A stretch of DNA of 64,000 nucleotides from Hyperoodon ampullatus. Lineage: Eukaryota > Chordata > Mammalia > Artiodactyla > Ziphiidae. This document shows, piece after piece, positions 1 through 12,880 of the stretch. The position numbers and the translations under genes are program-made. A model generated the notes under the pieces. It worked only from the letters and a program-made list of their open reading frames with translations. It searched no databases and was not told the DNA's origin. How positions within the stretch are numbered: the stretch's first letter is position 1; each line of letters begins with the position of its first letter. The DNA is taken from NCBI GenBank assembly GCA_949752795.1, contig OX457056.1:97424942-97488941 (forward strand), written 5' to 3'.

Positions 1-496
1 TGGTAGCAAGGAAACCAGTTGAGAAAATTTTGTGGTAATCCAGGTGATAGATGATGATTTCTTCAGCTAGTATGTAAACAAAATGAACAAGTTTAAGATT
101 TGATTTGGAGAATGACAATTAAGAGCTTGCTAATATATTGGTTATTGGTGAGTGAAATGGAGGAATCATGGTTGATGCCTAGATATTTCACCTGAGTACT
201 TCAGTGGCTGATGATTATCTCTACTAAGTTACAGATGAAGGCTTTTGGAGGAACAGCTTGAGGGGAAAATCAAGAGTTCTACTCTAGCCATGCTAAATAT
301 GAAATGCTGATTAGATAACATATAGGCACTTAGTTTGTTATTTCTTTATTTACTTAACAGCATGCAAAAGCCTTACATAATTAATATATAAGCCTTGATG
401 AGTTTGGAGATAACTATATATCCTTGAAACTGCTGCCAAAATCTATGCCATAAACCTATCCATCCCTTCCAAAAGTTTCCTCCCAACCTCTTATTG

Positions 497-542
497 ATCA
501 TGATGATGATAATGATGATGATGATGATGATGAAGATGATAA
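497..542. repeat. (GAT)n trinucleotide microsatellite
   Basis: An interrupted run of GAT/ATG units (one AAT and one AAG interruption). It produces an acidic or Ile-rich open frame on either strand, which is an artefact of the repeat. Confidence 0.9.
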
Positions 543-679
543 GAACACTTAAGATAGCATCCAAACTCTTAGCAAACTTTGAAGTATACAATACTGTATT
601 GTTAGGTATAGGCACTATGTCGTGCAGTAGGTCCCTGGGACTTACTCATGTAGTATAACAGACACTTTGTGCTTGACTA

Positions 680-985
680 ATATCTCCCAGTTTCCCCCTC
701 CTCTCAGTGCCTTGGAACCACCATTACACTCTGCTTTTGACTTTGACTATTTGATTCATCATGTAAGTGAGACAATATAGTATTTTTCTTTCTATGTCTG
801 GCTTATTTCAGTTAGAAAAATGTCCTCCAGCCTCATCTACATTTTTATAAATGGTGTGATTTCCTTCTTTTTTAAGCTGAATAATATTTCATTATAAGTG
901 TATGCCACATTTTCTTTACCCTTCTATCCATCAATGGACATTTAGGTTACTTCTACCTATGGTATAATAACACAATGATCTAAAG
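680..985 (-). mobile_element. L1 3'-end fragment, old (L1M-like)
   Basis: Read on the minus strand this is the end of a LINE-1: the complement of the '...ATTCAGCTTAAAAAAGAAGGAAAT...' tract with the preceding 'ccatccattgatgga' and 'tacttatgatgaaat' landmarks of the ORF2 end and 3'UTR. It is heavily diverged, has no poly-A tail or target-site duplication that I can see, and encodes nothing intact. Confidence 0.75.
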
Positions 986-1840
986 CAAAACTGAATGAGT
1001 TGAAATTAAATGTATAAACTTGATCAATTCCACAAATATAACATTAAGTATAATAGGTAAATTGCAAGAGAATATGTAAGGCTAATAATATTTATGTTTA
1101 CTTCTACTATCCAAAGTATTCTTATAAAGTAACACATTTAAGTATCAAAATATATTAAAGATACAAATCTATGCCAACATTAAGATGTTTACCTCTAGGT
1201 TGGGAAGGAAAGGAATAACATAGGGGAATGAGGAACTTTTAGTGATATTTATAAATATTGTGATATGATAAAAATAAAGAAATGAATCAAATATGCCAAA
1301 ATGTTACCATTTTAGAACTAATATCTAAGTTCAGGACAAGGTCTAGAAGAAGATTAGAACAAGACTTTCGGGGGGCTTAAGTGAATACCACTGGTGAGAA
1401 GAGTGACTATGAGATTGAGGAATCTGATAGGAAATAGTAGACATTAATCATGGGACCCCATTGGCAATTTTCAAAATCCTTGCAGTCTTTGACATGTATA
1501 ATTATGGTCTTCAATATTTTTTGGAACGCTTACTTCAATTATATGTTCTGACCAACAAAATAGCCATCACTTTCAATGATTCCCAAACATAGAATTTAAC
1601 AATAGCAAATTAGTGTGGTGCTGTGATGATAGAATTTTAAAGCAGGAATGATTTATACTTGATTACTTTAAGAGGATTTTAATTATAAAGAAGTATCATA
1701 GATTGTAAAACTAATCATCATTTTGAATGTTTCTATATTTAAGAAAACATTATCATGAAGATCAGCAAGATATATCTTGGACATTACTTTTTAAATCCTT
1801 CTCACCAAATCCTTGTCTGTAGAGAATGCACTGAAATAGA
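986..1840. other. Unique AT-rich intergenic DNA
   Basis: No coding potential, RNA gene or recognisable repeat is visible in this stretch. Confidence 0.6.
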
Positions 1841-1844
1841 CTCA

Positions 1845-2035
1845 GGCTTCTCCACTGGCTCTCATATTTTCTAGCTGTGTGACATTAGACAAGAACCTCT
1901 CTAAACTTCTATCCTTACCTGTAGTGACAAAAAGAATGTTGTTATTTCAAAGAGTACTTTTTGTACATTAAAATAGATAATGCACATATACCACTTAGCA
2001 AATTACACAGTAAAGTTAGCACTATATTACTATTA
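1845..2035 (+). mobile_element. MIR SINE relic
   Basis: The sequence follows the MIR core: 'tagctgtgtgacattagacaag' (consensus agctgtgtgaccttgggcaag), then 'ctctctaaacttctatccttacctgtagtgacaaaa', then an AT-rich tail. It is ancient and diverged; the ends are approximate. Confidence 0.6.
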
Positions 2036-2039
2036 TGTG

Positions 2040-3463
2040 TAGGAGTTCCTTTAATTTTAGGAACATTTTATCATTCTGAAATAGATTATTAGTTATATTT
2101 TGTTTTTTATGTTATACATTACATGTAAATATAATGTACAAAATATAATCTACATATGAACACAAAACTGATAGAGTTCTACAATTTTTTCAAACATTAC
2201 TTTCTTTCAAAAGTGAAAGAAAAAATAATACAATCATCCAAAAACATATTCTTTAGTTTTCTGAATTAATAGAGATTTCTATAGATAGGTGGGTAGGCAA
2301 ATAGGGGAAAGAAAAAGAGAGAAACATAAAGGGAGAAAGAGAGTAAAGAGAGACCATCTTTCCAGCACTTTGTATCCTGAATACCCTTAACTCCATTTCC
2401 CCATCAGATAGGCCAGCATTTCTCATGAGTGTTAGGGGGAAAATTAGTTCATTTTGCAATTTGCTCTTGGGGAGTAAATGGTTCATATGGCTTCACTTGG
2501 GCAAAATAATCATAAGGGATTTTTATTTTTTATTTCTTTTAGTCTCTGTGTCTCTCCATTTGAGTAATTTTGTTAGATAACTTTAACAAGGGCAGATTCT
2601 TAATCAGTAAGTTGTATGTGCGCTCATGAGCATCTTTGTGTTAATTGGAAACAAAGAAAATAAATGATAGAGAAGAATGCACTAACATGTATATAGCTAT
2701 TCAAAAAATGTTTAAGTATTTGTTGGATTGTGTTGGGAAAATTCCACGAATTTCACTGTTTTATAAAAATGAACATGGATTTATGCTTTTGAACAAGAAA
2801 ATTATATGTTGTCAAACAAATACTCCAAATTTTGTAAATCAGGGGAATAATTTAATCTTTATTTTGACATGTAGAATTCCAAAATTGTTCAGAATATTCT
2901 GATTACATGGCTCTCAGTAAAAATGATGCAATTTTCCAATTTTTCAAATGTAAATATATAAAACCTCTGCTGAGGAAAAGCTACCTCAGCAGCTTCAGGA
3001 TAGTTATTGTCTCATAACCTTCATTTGTGTCAACATAAATACATATTGAATTTCTTTTTCAGTCAATAACCTCTTTAGGAAAATTCCCAAATCTCTTTCC
3101 ATGACTTGCTTTTGTCAAGTCATAGCCATAAAACAGAGGCTCTCTGTGATAAGAAAGGTTGTGATGAGCTGTAAGGGCAAAAACATAACCAATCTTTGTC
3201 TTATGTCTCTTACGTTAATCTGATGTTACTGAGATTCTAGGTGGTGACCACAGAATTGAGCATGGGGATAGAAAATGTCACCCAGCCTACTAAACTTCTT
3301 TAGACTTTATTAAGGAATACAGGAAAAGCCAGTTAAATAAGGTGTAGTAGGTGTCAGTGGGGATAAAGAGAATAGAAAACATTTATAAAGATTGATAGCA
3401 TAGAAGAGAAAGAGAATCCTTTTTATTAGTCCTGTACTATAGAAATTAAAAAAATAATAATTT
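2040..3463. other. Unique AT-rich intergenic DNA
   Basis: No gene, RNA or confidently recognisable repeat. Short open frames on both strands have no family resemblance and no conserved motif. The last 11 bases (3453-3463) are the left target-site duplication of the following SINE. Confidence 0.55.
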
Positions 3464-3679
3464 GGGCTTCCCTGGTGGAGCAGTGGTTGAGAGTCTGCCT
3501 GCTGATGCAGGGGACACGGGTTCGTGCCCCAGTCCGGGAAGATCCCACATACCGTGGAGCGGCTGGGCCCGTGAGCCATGGCCACTGAGCCTGCGCTTCT
3601 GGAGCCTGTGCTCCGCAACTGGAGAGGCCACAACAGTGAGAGGCCCACGTACCACAAAATAAATAAATAAATAAATAAT
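3464..3679 (+). mobile_element. CHR-type tRNA-derived SINE, full length with A-rich tail
   Basis: Begins GGGCTTCCCTGGTGGAGCAG and runs through the Pol III A-box-like 'cagtggttgagag' and B-box-like 'gggttcgtgcccc', the middle 'ggctgggcccgtgagccatgg' block, and ends in an (AAAT)n tail. An exact 11-bp target-site duplication AATAATAATTT lies at 3453-3463 and 3680-3690, so this is an intact retroposition event. The tRNA-derived head is not a functional tRNA gene. Confidence 0.97.
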
Positions 3680-3690
3680 AATAATAATTT

Positions 3691-4440
3691 GCTAATGGTA
3701 TAATTTTTAGGTAAAGTCTAAGTAATGTAACCCCAGAATTTGTGTTAATAAATCTTATCATTTAGTTTCTCCCTAAAAAAAAGCATGTAACATCCTGAGG
3801 CTTTATTCCAAATTGATGATAAACTATCACCATAAGCTTGAGAGGTGTTTTAGCATTGAAGTCAAAACTACAAGCTTCTTTCTTCACCCAAACAAGATTT
3901 GGTAAAGCTTTCTATCATTTCAACTAAGATACATTTTCTTTGCTGTAATCAACTTTGAAAATCAGTCTTCTTGGAATTATTTTTGTCTTTTTTAAAATAC
4001 TTTTTATTATTTATTATATTTCTAATGAGAGGCCAGGGAGTTTGAATTTGACTGGGTTCCTTAACAATGGCTTATGTGTGCGTACAGCACATGTGTGCCA
4101 TCTGTAAAATTGATAGAGGTAAGAAAAATTTCTTTCTAGCATACTGAGTGAAGGGAGGAAACTGAGTGGGAAGGATATGCTTTCCCTATAAAAATGCAAC
4201 ATTTTTTGGCAGTGCAGAAATCAAAAAAATCAACCACAAGACATGAGCGTATGCTGTAAATGGTACTGAGGTTCTCTACAAGCTTCTTGGCACAAGTACT
4301 TCACTGAAGTCCATAATGCAGTGTAAGCTACAATAAAAACAAAAGAATTATTTTTAAAAAGCCTTTCAGTAGTTTGCTTAAAAGAGGGGTTATTGGAATA
4401 ATTGACAATAACATCACAGTCATAGCTCCTGCCTTACCAA
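3691..4440. other. Unique intergenic DNA
   Basis: No recognisable gene or repeat between the SINE and the L2 tail. Confidence 0.5.
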
Positions 4441-4449
4441 GAAGTTTAC

Positions 4450-4545
4450 AAATCACTAGACCTATGTGACCTACTATATGTCTGATGCATAGTAGTTACT
4501 GATATTTTTTGAATGAATGACTGAATGAATGAATAAAACCAAAGA
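4450..4545 (+). mobile_element. L2 LINE 3'-end relic
   Basis: 'gatgcatagtagttactgatattttttgaatgaatgactgaatgaatga' matches the L2 terminus (cacatagtaggcgctcaataaatatttgttgaatgaatga) including its characteristic (GAATGAAT) end. Confidence 0.6.
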
Positions 4546-7500
4546 TGTTATCAGAAACTTAAAATATACACCATTTCATTGGCATTTACATAGGTTATTT
4601 GTATCATTTTTATATAAGAATATCTCCCTTATTATGTTAAAATGATACATTTATATATGTTTAGAAAATAAACTCATAGATGTCTAATATTGGAGGTATT
4701 TTTGAAATGTCTTTTAAAGGATAAATATAAAATTATACCATGTTTTGTTCTGATGACTGATATGGTTCCGGCTCTTCTTATATATATTAATATTTTATGG
4801 ACTCTCTTTATTTGGGTCATATGTCTTAATGTTTACATATATATCACTTAAAATATATAATTTGCTTTATGGAAATCAGGAAAAGGAGGTGTCTCTCACT
4901 ACCACCTCCATCTCAGTTAATAACAGTCCAGACTATAAATATTATCATACCTTTTTTTCTTCTCTGTGTGTAGTTAGTGTATATTTTAAATGTCTTCATG
5001 ATGAAGATCCATATAAGCAAATGTCAAATTTAATGTCAAGACCCAACCGTAAATATATTACATACATTTAAATTTTATTTACTGGGGTTGTCAATTTGGT
5101 CTTACTACTCTATTTCATTTTTGATCTTTAATGAAGTACCTGTGAGTTATGATGTGGAAAAATGTCAGGATGAGAAAATGATGATCCCCATTTTTTTTCT
5201 AGCTATGACATTTCAGTATTATGAGCTATATCTCATAAGGTCAGGACTGTGTGACCTATTTTGCAGTACTCATTATCTACTAATCCCAAACAGAGGCCAA
5301 GAGAAAGGAAAGAGTACATTTTAAAAGGATTGCTGGCCATGGCTTTATGTGATGTGTTGCCTGGGAAGATAGGGGGGAGTATTACACATTGGCCTTCCAG
5401 GGTGAAAAAACTCAAATTGTTGTAAAAAATTAACTCATGCCCCACCATAAAAAGCTAGTAATCAAGTTATCTCTCACCACCTTGTACCACCTCTGTGTAT
5501 GACAGAAGGGAAAGGTGAAACTATCTTTTTATGAAATCACCTCTTTTGTTCTCACGAGCAAACATTTGTGAGGATAGGGTTGAAGTACAATTACAAAATT
5601 ATCAGTAAAGACCTGTCATTGTTTTTTTCTTTTTGCAACTAGCCTATTGTGCCAGTGTGAAACAGTAGTAACATAATGCTCAAAGCTGATAAAAAGTTAG
5701 CTATATCAATAGAAAATATCTAGGTTTAAGAATCACAATTTTGGCAATTCTAACCTGGGAACATATTTTTTTCCCCCGTAATCTTAGAAAAAAATGAAAA
5801 GTCTTTTTATTCCTGAGATTTATCATCTAAAAAATGGCATTCACTCAACTTCTAAATAATATCTGTAATAGCTGACTCCTGAAAGAAAACCTAGGTCTTA
5901 GAACAAATGCAAATAGAATAAAACTGAATCAAACCAGCAGTCCACAAAGAAACCAGTCACGAAGTAGAGCTGCCTAGCTAAGCCTATCCTAGACTGGCTT
6001 AAGTGGAGCAAATCTAGATAGCCAGGAACATTAAAATAACTACTTACAAGCCACTGAATTCTAGGGCAATTTGCTATGCAGCATTATTGTGGTTGCTCCC
6101 GGCTAACACAAATATTAAAGTCACTGAACTTGAGTTAAATTCTGTTTACTGTGAGAAACTTAATTAACCTTTTTATGACTCACTTTTGTAACCATAAAGT
6201 AGAGATATTTGCTCAGATTTTCTTGGTAAAATAAGGAGTATGATCACACCTAAGAATGTGAATGGGGGAAGAGATGTTGAAGTGAGAGGAATGGGAGTGT
6301 GAATGTATTGGGAAATACAGAAAAATTTATGGGTGGTATTGTATGTCTTAGTGGTGTCAAAGGATTGTTGAAATTTAGACATCAAAAAAAGTGGACTAGA
6401 AAGATGGATGCTGTAAACTATTCACCTTAAGCTACTGAGTGGCCCAGGAACAAAAAAATGCACCCCCCCTTCTCCCAAATAACCACTCTTCTGACTTCTC
6501 ACACTGTAGATCAATTCTTGAATTTTGTATAAAGGAGTTCTAAATTATGCACTCTCTTCTCTGCCCTCTTTTGCATAATAGTAAATCTTTAAAAGTTTTA
6601 GTCAACTTATAGTTACTTTAATGTTAAAATGGATCCATAGAGTACCATATTTCAGATCTATAATGATCTCTAATATACTACATACTGCCCTGCCAAAATG
6701 TCCTTTTTCATTATCAGTGAGAAACTTTCTCTGCTTCCTGTTCTTATGTTTTCATCATGACATTTTATGCCAATCCTCCTCACCTCAAAGGGGAAAGAAG
6801 AAAGGAAGAAACCATAGCAATAATTACCAACTGAGTAAGTCATTATCATTATAATAGAAATGAAATTGAAATGGTAAGAGCTTGGCATTATTCAAATTTT
6901 TACCCTGCTTGGTTAATGATCATATCATCTTTAAAATCCTCATAGGCTTCTTTTGAACTGTAGATGTCATAATACCTAAAGCAATTTAGGATATGGAATC
7001 ACACCATAATCCACTGATCAAATCTTCCAGGCCAAGTCTCCAGGTGTATCACACTTCTGATCCTATGACCTCTCAAAAATGTCTTTCTGAAGAGTTAATA
7101 GAGAACAGATGTTACCTAAGGCAGCAGCTGTTACCATTAGACAAATGGGAAAAACTGGCAAACTGGCAGAAACTCTTTAAACAGACAATCCAATTCCTTA
7201 AAAAATCAATGAGAAGTTTTGAAAAGGTCAGAAAAAGTTGCACAAGCATGCGTTTTTGCACATGTATATTCATTGAAAATCCTTTCAGAAAACAATTTTC
7301 ACTGAAACAAAAATTCTCATGTCCATTTGAAATAGTCTAGTCTTTATAATTATGAAAACAGATTTTTCTATACTGCAAAATGCAAAGTTCAGTTTTATTG
7401 AGTCTTCAAATTTGTTTTTCTTCATTTTTATTTCCTTATGGTTTAATGTGTCCCTTACCTAATGATGCAAAACTCAGTGAAAAAAATTGCAATCCTGTTT

Positions 7501-7750
7501 TCTCAGTCTAGAACCTCATCTTTCATCAATGGAAAGAAACATATGAACATATAATGCAGTGACTGGTACTAGAATTGATGGATAAATTAATCTCCCTAAC
7601 AAGGAAGGTCTTACAAAGAAGGGATATTTGAGCTGGGTCCTGAAAAATGAAGAAAACAATTTTACCACAGGGAACACTGAATAATACACAGAGCCTTGAA
7701 AGCACATCACATGTTAGAACCCAAGTAAAATGTCAGAACTGGACAGAAGA
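4546..7750. other. Unique AT-rich intergenic DNA
   Basis: About 3.2 kb with no supportable gene. A weak MIR-like stretch may lie near 5790-5870. An open frame of 115 codons at 6993-7340 has no recognisable domain and is discussed as a finding. No RNA gene is visible. Confidence 0.5.
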
Positions 7751-7751
7751 A

Positions 7752-7925
7752 CAGAGGTTCTTAAATTGTAGTGTGCATCAGAACTGTTTGGAATTCTTGT
7801 AAAAAATGCAGATATCTGGGTCCTATCCTGGATATTCTAATCTAGTAAATCTGGTGTGATATCTGGGAATCTTCATCTTACTAAGTGATTCTCATTACTC
7901 TGATGAAGTCAGAGTGTAGAGTGCA
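7752..7925 (-). mobile_element. MER5A-type hAT-Charlie DNA transposon relic
   Basis: Begins 'cagaggttcttaaattgtagtgtgcatcagaac', matching the reverse complement of the non-autonomous MER5A element (CAGTGGTTCTCAAACTT...GCATCAGAAT) and keeping the 'attctaatctagtaaatctggtgtg' middle. It is diverged and non-coding; the far end is uncertain. Confidence 0.7.
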
Positions 7926-7949
7926 CCTTCAGACATGTTTCTTTCAATG

Positions 7950-8133
7950 AATGGTTCTTGAAGTGTGGTCCCCAGACCAGCATCACCACGATAATTAACT
8001 GAAAACTTGTTAGAAATGTCAATCCTCAGCCCCGCTACAGACTGGCAGAAACTCTGGCAGTTGGATCTAGCTATCTGTATTGTAATAAGCTCTTTGGTTG
8101 ATTCTGATGCATGATCAAGTTTGGGGATCATTG
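7950..8133 (+). mobile_element. MER5A hAT-Charlie DNA transposon
   Basis: 'atggttcttgaagtgtggtccccagaccagcatcacc' through 'gattctgatgcatgatcaagtttggggatca' follows the MER5A consensus almost end to end, with both terminal inverted repeats recognisable (left tggttct, right complement decayed). It lies beside the copy at 7752-7925 in opposite orientation. Confidence 0.85.
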
Positions 8134-9033
8134 CTTCATATCATACAAATACGTTAGGCCTCCACTGGTTAGAGAATCTCACCTATTGACCAGTTTTCAG
8201 AAGTAGGCCACACTTAACATTCCACACTTAACAGTAACTTTATCTGTGAAAGGCTTTAGGTGATACCAAAACAGAAAAAAACCCCTTGCAGTTCAAACCA
8301 TTCACTATTGCTGGCTTCCTTCTAGCGATCTTAGCGAACAAATTCTATTAGTCAGAATTTCAGATTGCAGTGTAGTTTGTTGCAGTTGAACTTAACATGA
8401 AATCATTTGGGATAGATTAGTTGATGGGTGCTCTGTTGAAGTTATATAATCTCATTTTGAACATAAATAAGAAATCCTTTCACTGAGAATCAAAGCAGTT
8501 GAGGTGACATTAAGATTCGTTTTTGAGATTATTCATATTCTTCCAATGAGTGCATAGGCTCATCTACTTGTAAGGAATCATTATATTTGCTATGGTGTGT
8601 ATAGGGTAAAATTTGTTCTTTGACCTTCCCTAACAATGCAGAATAGATGCTAGCCCTGTATAAAATGACATTTTTGGCAACATCAGACTGTAATCCTCTT
8701 CTATATTTTTTGTCAGTAAATATAATGCTTCATCTTGAACTTCAGATGCCAAAGTCAATGTGTAGATGAGAAGCATTATTTCATGAATCTATCAGAAGGA
8801 TGTGGAAGAACAAATATATCTAATTTTTGTCCTCTTCTACAATACGAATATGAGGATTCTTTTGTTTCTCAATGGACAGCATGACTGAAATCCTCAAATA
8901 TGCATGGGAATCATATTTTTAGAAAACTAGGCCTTAGTCTTTGTTCTTTTTCTCTTTCCGCCTATTTCTTCTCTCTAATCCTTCATGGCCATGTCCTTTG
9001 TGAGGAAGGAAAAGGCCATGATTAGCCTGTGCT
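8134..9033. other. Unique intergenic DNA
   Basis: No recognisable gene, RNA or repeat. Confidence 0.5.
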
Positions 9034-9051
9034 TCTCAAAGAGCACTTCTG

Positions 9052-9255
9052 GTTTTTTTTTTTGCAGTACGCGGGCCTCTCACTGTTGTGGCCTCTCCCC
9101 TTGCGGAGCACAGGCTCCGGGGGCGCAGGCTCAGCAGCCATGGCTCACAGGCCCAGCCGCTCCACGGCATGTGGGATCTTCCTGGACCGGGGCACGAACC
9201 CATGTCCCCTGCATCGGCAGGCGGAATCCGAACCACTGTGCCACCAGGGCAGCCC
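9052..9255 (-). mobile_element. CHR-type SINE, full length
   Basis: Poly-T leads into GCAGTACGCGGGCCTCTCAC and the element ends CCAGGGCAGCCC, the complement of the SINE head. Flanking 18-bp perfect target-site duplications TCTCAAAGAGCACTTCTG sit at 9034-9051 and 9256-9273. Open frames of up to 112 codons that cross it on both strands are by-products of its GC-rich sequence. Confidence 0.97.
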
Positions 9256-9273
9256 TCTCAAAGAGCACTTCTG

Positions 9274-9785
9274 AGTTGCTTTTTGAAATAGCAAGCAGTC
9301 AGTTATTTTTAGAGCAGAAATAAAATATGTTATAGAACTATAGAAAACTCTATATTCGCCACTTTTTCATTGTTCATTGATTGATTAGTAGCTATATTCC
9401 AGACATTGTATTCAGAAATAGGTGGCAGTAAAATAATAAATAAAGCAAGTTTCCCGTAATCTGCAGCTCACAATCTTCTGGAAGACACAGCCACCTACCA
9501 AAGTAGCTAAAAAATAACTGGGCCTGAGAAGAGTGTAATTATTTAAATTATAGCTCTGATATATTAAATTTCACACTACTTATTTAACAAGTAGAAGTAT
9601 CAGCATATGTATTATCATCTCTTTATGTTTTACAATATAAATATATTTATTGACTTTAATCAAAGGGAATAAGTGGTTTGCTTTGCCTTTGTATAGGTCT
9701 GGTATTACATTATTTCTCCCCAGAATAAACATAGAATCAAGTTAGAACATGACTTAGAAATTATAATTGAAACTGCAGGAATGAA
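9274..9785. other. Unique AT-rich DNA
   Basis: No confident annotation. Part of 9365-9440 is faintly MIR/L2-like but too diverged to call. Confidence 0.4.
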
Positions 9786-9789
9786 CTTT

Positions 9790-10025
9790 TGGAGGCAGGT
9801 TGACTTTCTTAGAGATAGAAGAGACTTTGGATCCAAGCAGATTTAGGTTAAAATCTGAGTTATGTCACTTCAGGCTGTTATTTAACCTTTCTGAAACTCT
9901 GTTGCTTCATCTGTGCATCTGTGAAGTGGTGATAATAAATACCACAGTATATTACTACAGAATAATTAAGTGAGAAGACGTTTGTAAAGACCCTGGCATT
10001 TGGTTGGTGCTCAATAAATTTTAGT
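9790..10025 (+). mobile_element. MIR SINE relic
   Basis: Contains the MIR landmarks in order: 'tgagttatgtcacttcaggctgttatttaacctttctgaaactctgttgcttcatctgtgcatctg', 'gaataattaagtgagaagacgtttgtaaag' and the terminal 'ccctggcatttggttggtgctcaataaa'. Near full length. Confidence 0.85.
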
Positions 10026-10536
10026 TTTATTTGACATACATTCTCTTTAATGCCTTCCTCTTTCATATAGAGCCATGTGTCAGCCATTAACTGCTTGCCG
10101 CTCCATTTCACATCATATCTCTTTGATGTCTAAGAATTCTACCTTAAAACACAAAAATTATTACACGGGATACAGTTTCCCTATTATTCAAGCAGTACAT
10201 GGATATTAGTGTGCATCTACTGTATACCATGCATTCTTACTGGTCCCAAGGGGCAGTTGGAGTGGGTGGTGAGATGCAGGATTACAGGCTGGAGACTTAA
10301 GTGATAGATGGTTTGGACTGACTGACATTTAAGACAAGAATGGCTAGGACACTTAAATGGAAGAACATGAGGGGAGTTAAGGAGTTATAAGTCAAGCACC
10401 ATTTATCTTTTAGTGTTGGCATTAACTAGTTCTCTGAAGGTTTCTTGTTATATACAGAACTCCCTATATTTGCTGTTTCTATCTTCATCCTATTTTGACT
10501 TTTCCCATCATTACTAGTAAAAAATAAAATTCTGGG

Positions 10537-10562
10537 TTTTTTTTTTTTTTTTTTTTTTTTTT
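10537..10562. repeat. Poly-T tract (26 bp)
   Basis: Uninterrupted T26. No retroelement body is recognisable on either side, so its origin is unknown. Confidence 0.9.
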
Positions 10563-11346
10563 AGACATGGGAAAAGTAGGGAGAGAAATTGAGAACCTGC
10601 TTCATATTTCAAATAGAGTCTGGAAAACAACCTACCAGATATGAGTGCTTGTAGTTAGTGTCTGTTTACCAAAACTGAGAACCAGAATGAAAAGATATCT
10701 TTCTACTGGTTTTGATGACAATAGTAGTTCTTTCATATTTATTAAATTAGGAAACAGTTCATTGCATCATGCTAGACAGTGTTGTAGATTCTAGTGATGC
10801 AGAGGATGAGTAAGGCACAGTCTTATTGTGAGAAGCTCAGGGTTTCTTGAGGGAGGACACCTGGTTCCCATTTCCAAATAGCCTGTTCACAGTGGAGCCA
10901 AGTTGCCACTTAAATGACAATATCCTATCTCTCAAAGGAAAGGGAGTACAGATTCAGTGAGAGGGTGGGATTAAGGAGGAATAAAATTTTTCTTTTTTTA
11001 TCTATTATGTAAATCATAATAGGATTTTAGTAAATCATTTAATTTATTAGAAAGGGAGAATAGTAAGGCAGGAGCAGAACAATGTTTGTCCCTTCTTTCC
11101 TCTATATGTTGTACAGGTTTATAAAAGCATGTGAGCCATGCAGTCTTTAAAAGACTCATATGATGATGTTTTGTGCGTCATTGACATAAATAAAGACATT
11201 ATATATCATATGAGTGCTTTGTAAAATACCATGATTAATGCAACTGTTTTAGTATTTCTGATAAAAAACACTAATACAACATACTATTTCCATATTTTCT
11301 CCAGTTTTAATTTACCAAAAATATGCTTCTGGGGCATTTCTGATAC

Positions 11347-11371
11347 AAAAAAAAAAAAAAAAAAAAAAAAA
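11347..11371. repeat. Poly-A tract (25 bp)
   Basis: Uninterrupted A25 with no recognisable retroelement immediately upstream. Confidence 0.9.
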
Positions 11372-12880
11372 CTCATGCAAAAATGAGTCATTTATTTACA
11401 TTTGAACACTTTTTACATTAGTAGTTGGGGCTGCCAATTTTTAAAATAAATAGATGCTTCTTGGTAATTTAAAAATCTGAACTGTATTTTGGCAGTAATC
11501 ATTCTGGTAAGTAGCATGGTTTTTATTTCTCTGTGACAGATGTCTACACCCAATGTACATGTTTTGAGACAAAAAACCATAACCACAAAGACTCACTTTT
11601 GGATTCACACTTAGGTTAAAATTATTTTATCTAAGAAAGTCTACACACACTTATAGAATGAGAAAACTCCAGGGATAAAGAAAAGGAGTACAAATCCAAT
11701 AGGACTGTTCTTTAAGTAACACAAAGCCTTTAAAAGATAATATCTTACTACTCTTTGAAACAAACCTCTCAGGTAAACTGCTATTATTTTTATCTCCATA
11801 TAACAAGGAAAACTAGGTTTCACAAAGTTTAAATGCTAATTATTGACACACTCCAAGTAGATGGTAAAGCCAAAAATGAGTTTCTAAACTTAGAGCCTGA
11901 TTCTGCTCTCCTTTCACTAGGCAAAGGATTGCTTGTTTTCTACTCAGAATGTTATGTAGCTTTCAGATATTTGGATTTATTTGTTTTAATAATATCTATA
12001 TAAATAGTGATGATCATACCAAAAAAAGTAGGTGATTTTGTTTGTTTACTTTATCTTTAGCCTAGGTAACTAGCATGGTATCCAAGACTCACTGTTCTAA
12101 CCTACCTGTACTCTGATTCTCCAGACAAAATATGAATGGTGATTGCCATTGCCTCTTTAGAGATTGTGATTTGAAAGCATCCCTGGGTAGTGTGCACACA
12201 ATAACTTGTTGGCTAACTCAACAACTGCTACTTTCTATTATCTGCCAGATACTCACTTTTCCAGTTTCACTCTTGATCTGCTTCTGGAGGATGGGATATA
12301 AGAGGTCTACTAGGGAATATCTGGGAGAGAGAGCTCCAAGACCTATTGCAACCCTCTATTGTCCACCAGGCAGCGCGCAAGGAAAAAAATGTGATATTGT
12401 AGCTAGAGTAAATTGTAGGTAAAGGTTAAGCCAAAATGTAGAAAGAGTTCAGGTTCTTGTAACAGCATTAAGTCATTGCTCTAATTATGTAAACTAACTA
12501 AATGGCTTTTATGTTTGAATCATTTTGATGAGGTATTCAGTTACTGCAACCAAGCGCATGTTTTAAAATTCTTGGTTTTAAAGCATTTAGGTATAAATCC
12601 TCTACGTAAGTGGATCCATTAGGATAGCTTGTTTTATTCACACTGTCCTTGTATATGATTCAGATTTCTTCCTTCATTTGTAAGATCCACCGACTTTAAA
12701 AGCCACACAATAATTTTCATTCGTAGATACCCCTACTTGCATATTTATTCTTAGTCAGCCCAATCCAGCTATTTTACTAGATGACTTACTCTTTTTTATA
12801 TTATTTTTTTCTAAACTTTTCCCATTGCCTTTCTTTAAAATACCTGTTATATTGCCAATAAATATTCCTACATTCTTTAC

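Larger units (their letters stand above)
10026..12870. other. Unique AT-rich DNA with two orphan homopolymer tracts
   Basis: No gene visible. A T26 tract at 10537-10562 and an A25 tract at 11347-11371 are not attached to any SINE or L1 body that I can recognise. An open frame of 96 codons at 12132-12422 has no recognisable motif. Confidence 0.5.

Noticed and set aside
373..615. 80-codon minus frame with poly-Ile stretch
   Set aside because: Generated by the (GAT)n microsatellite.
3464..3540. tRNA-like sequence with A-box and B-box
   Set aside because: It is the head of a SINE, not a tRNA gene: no cloverleaf or anticodon arm is intact, and identical heads recur across the window.
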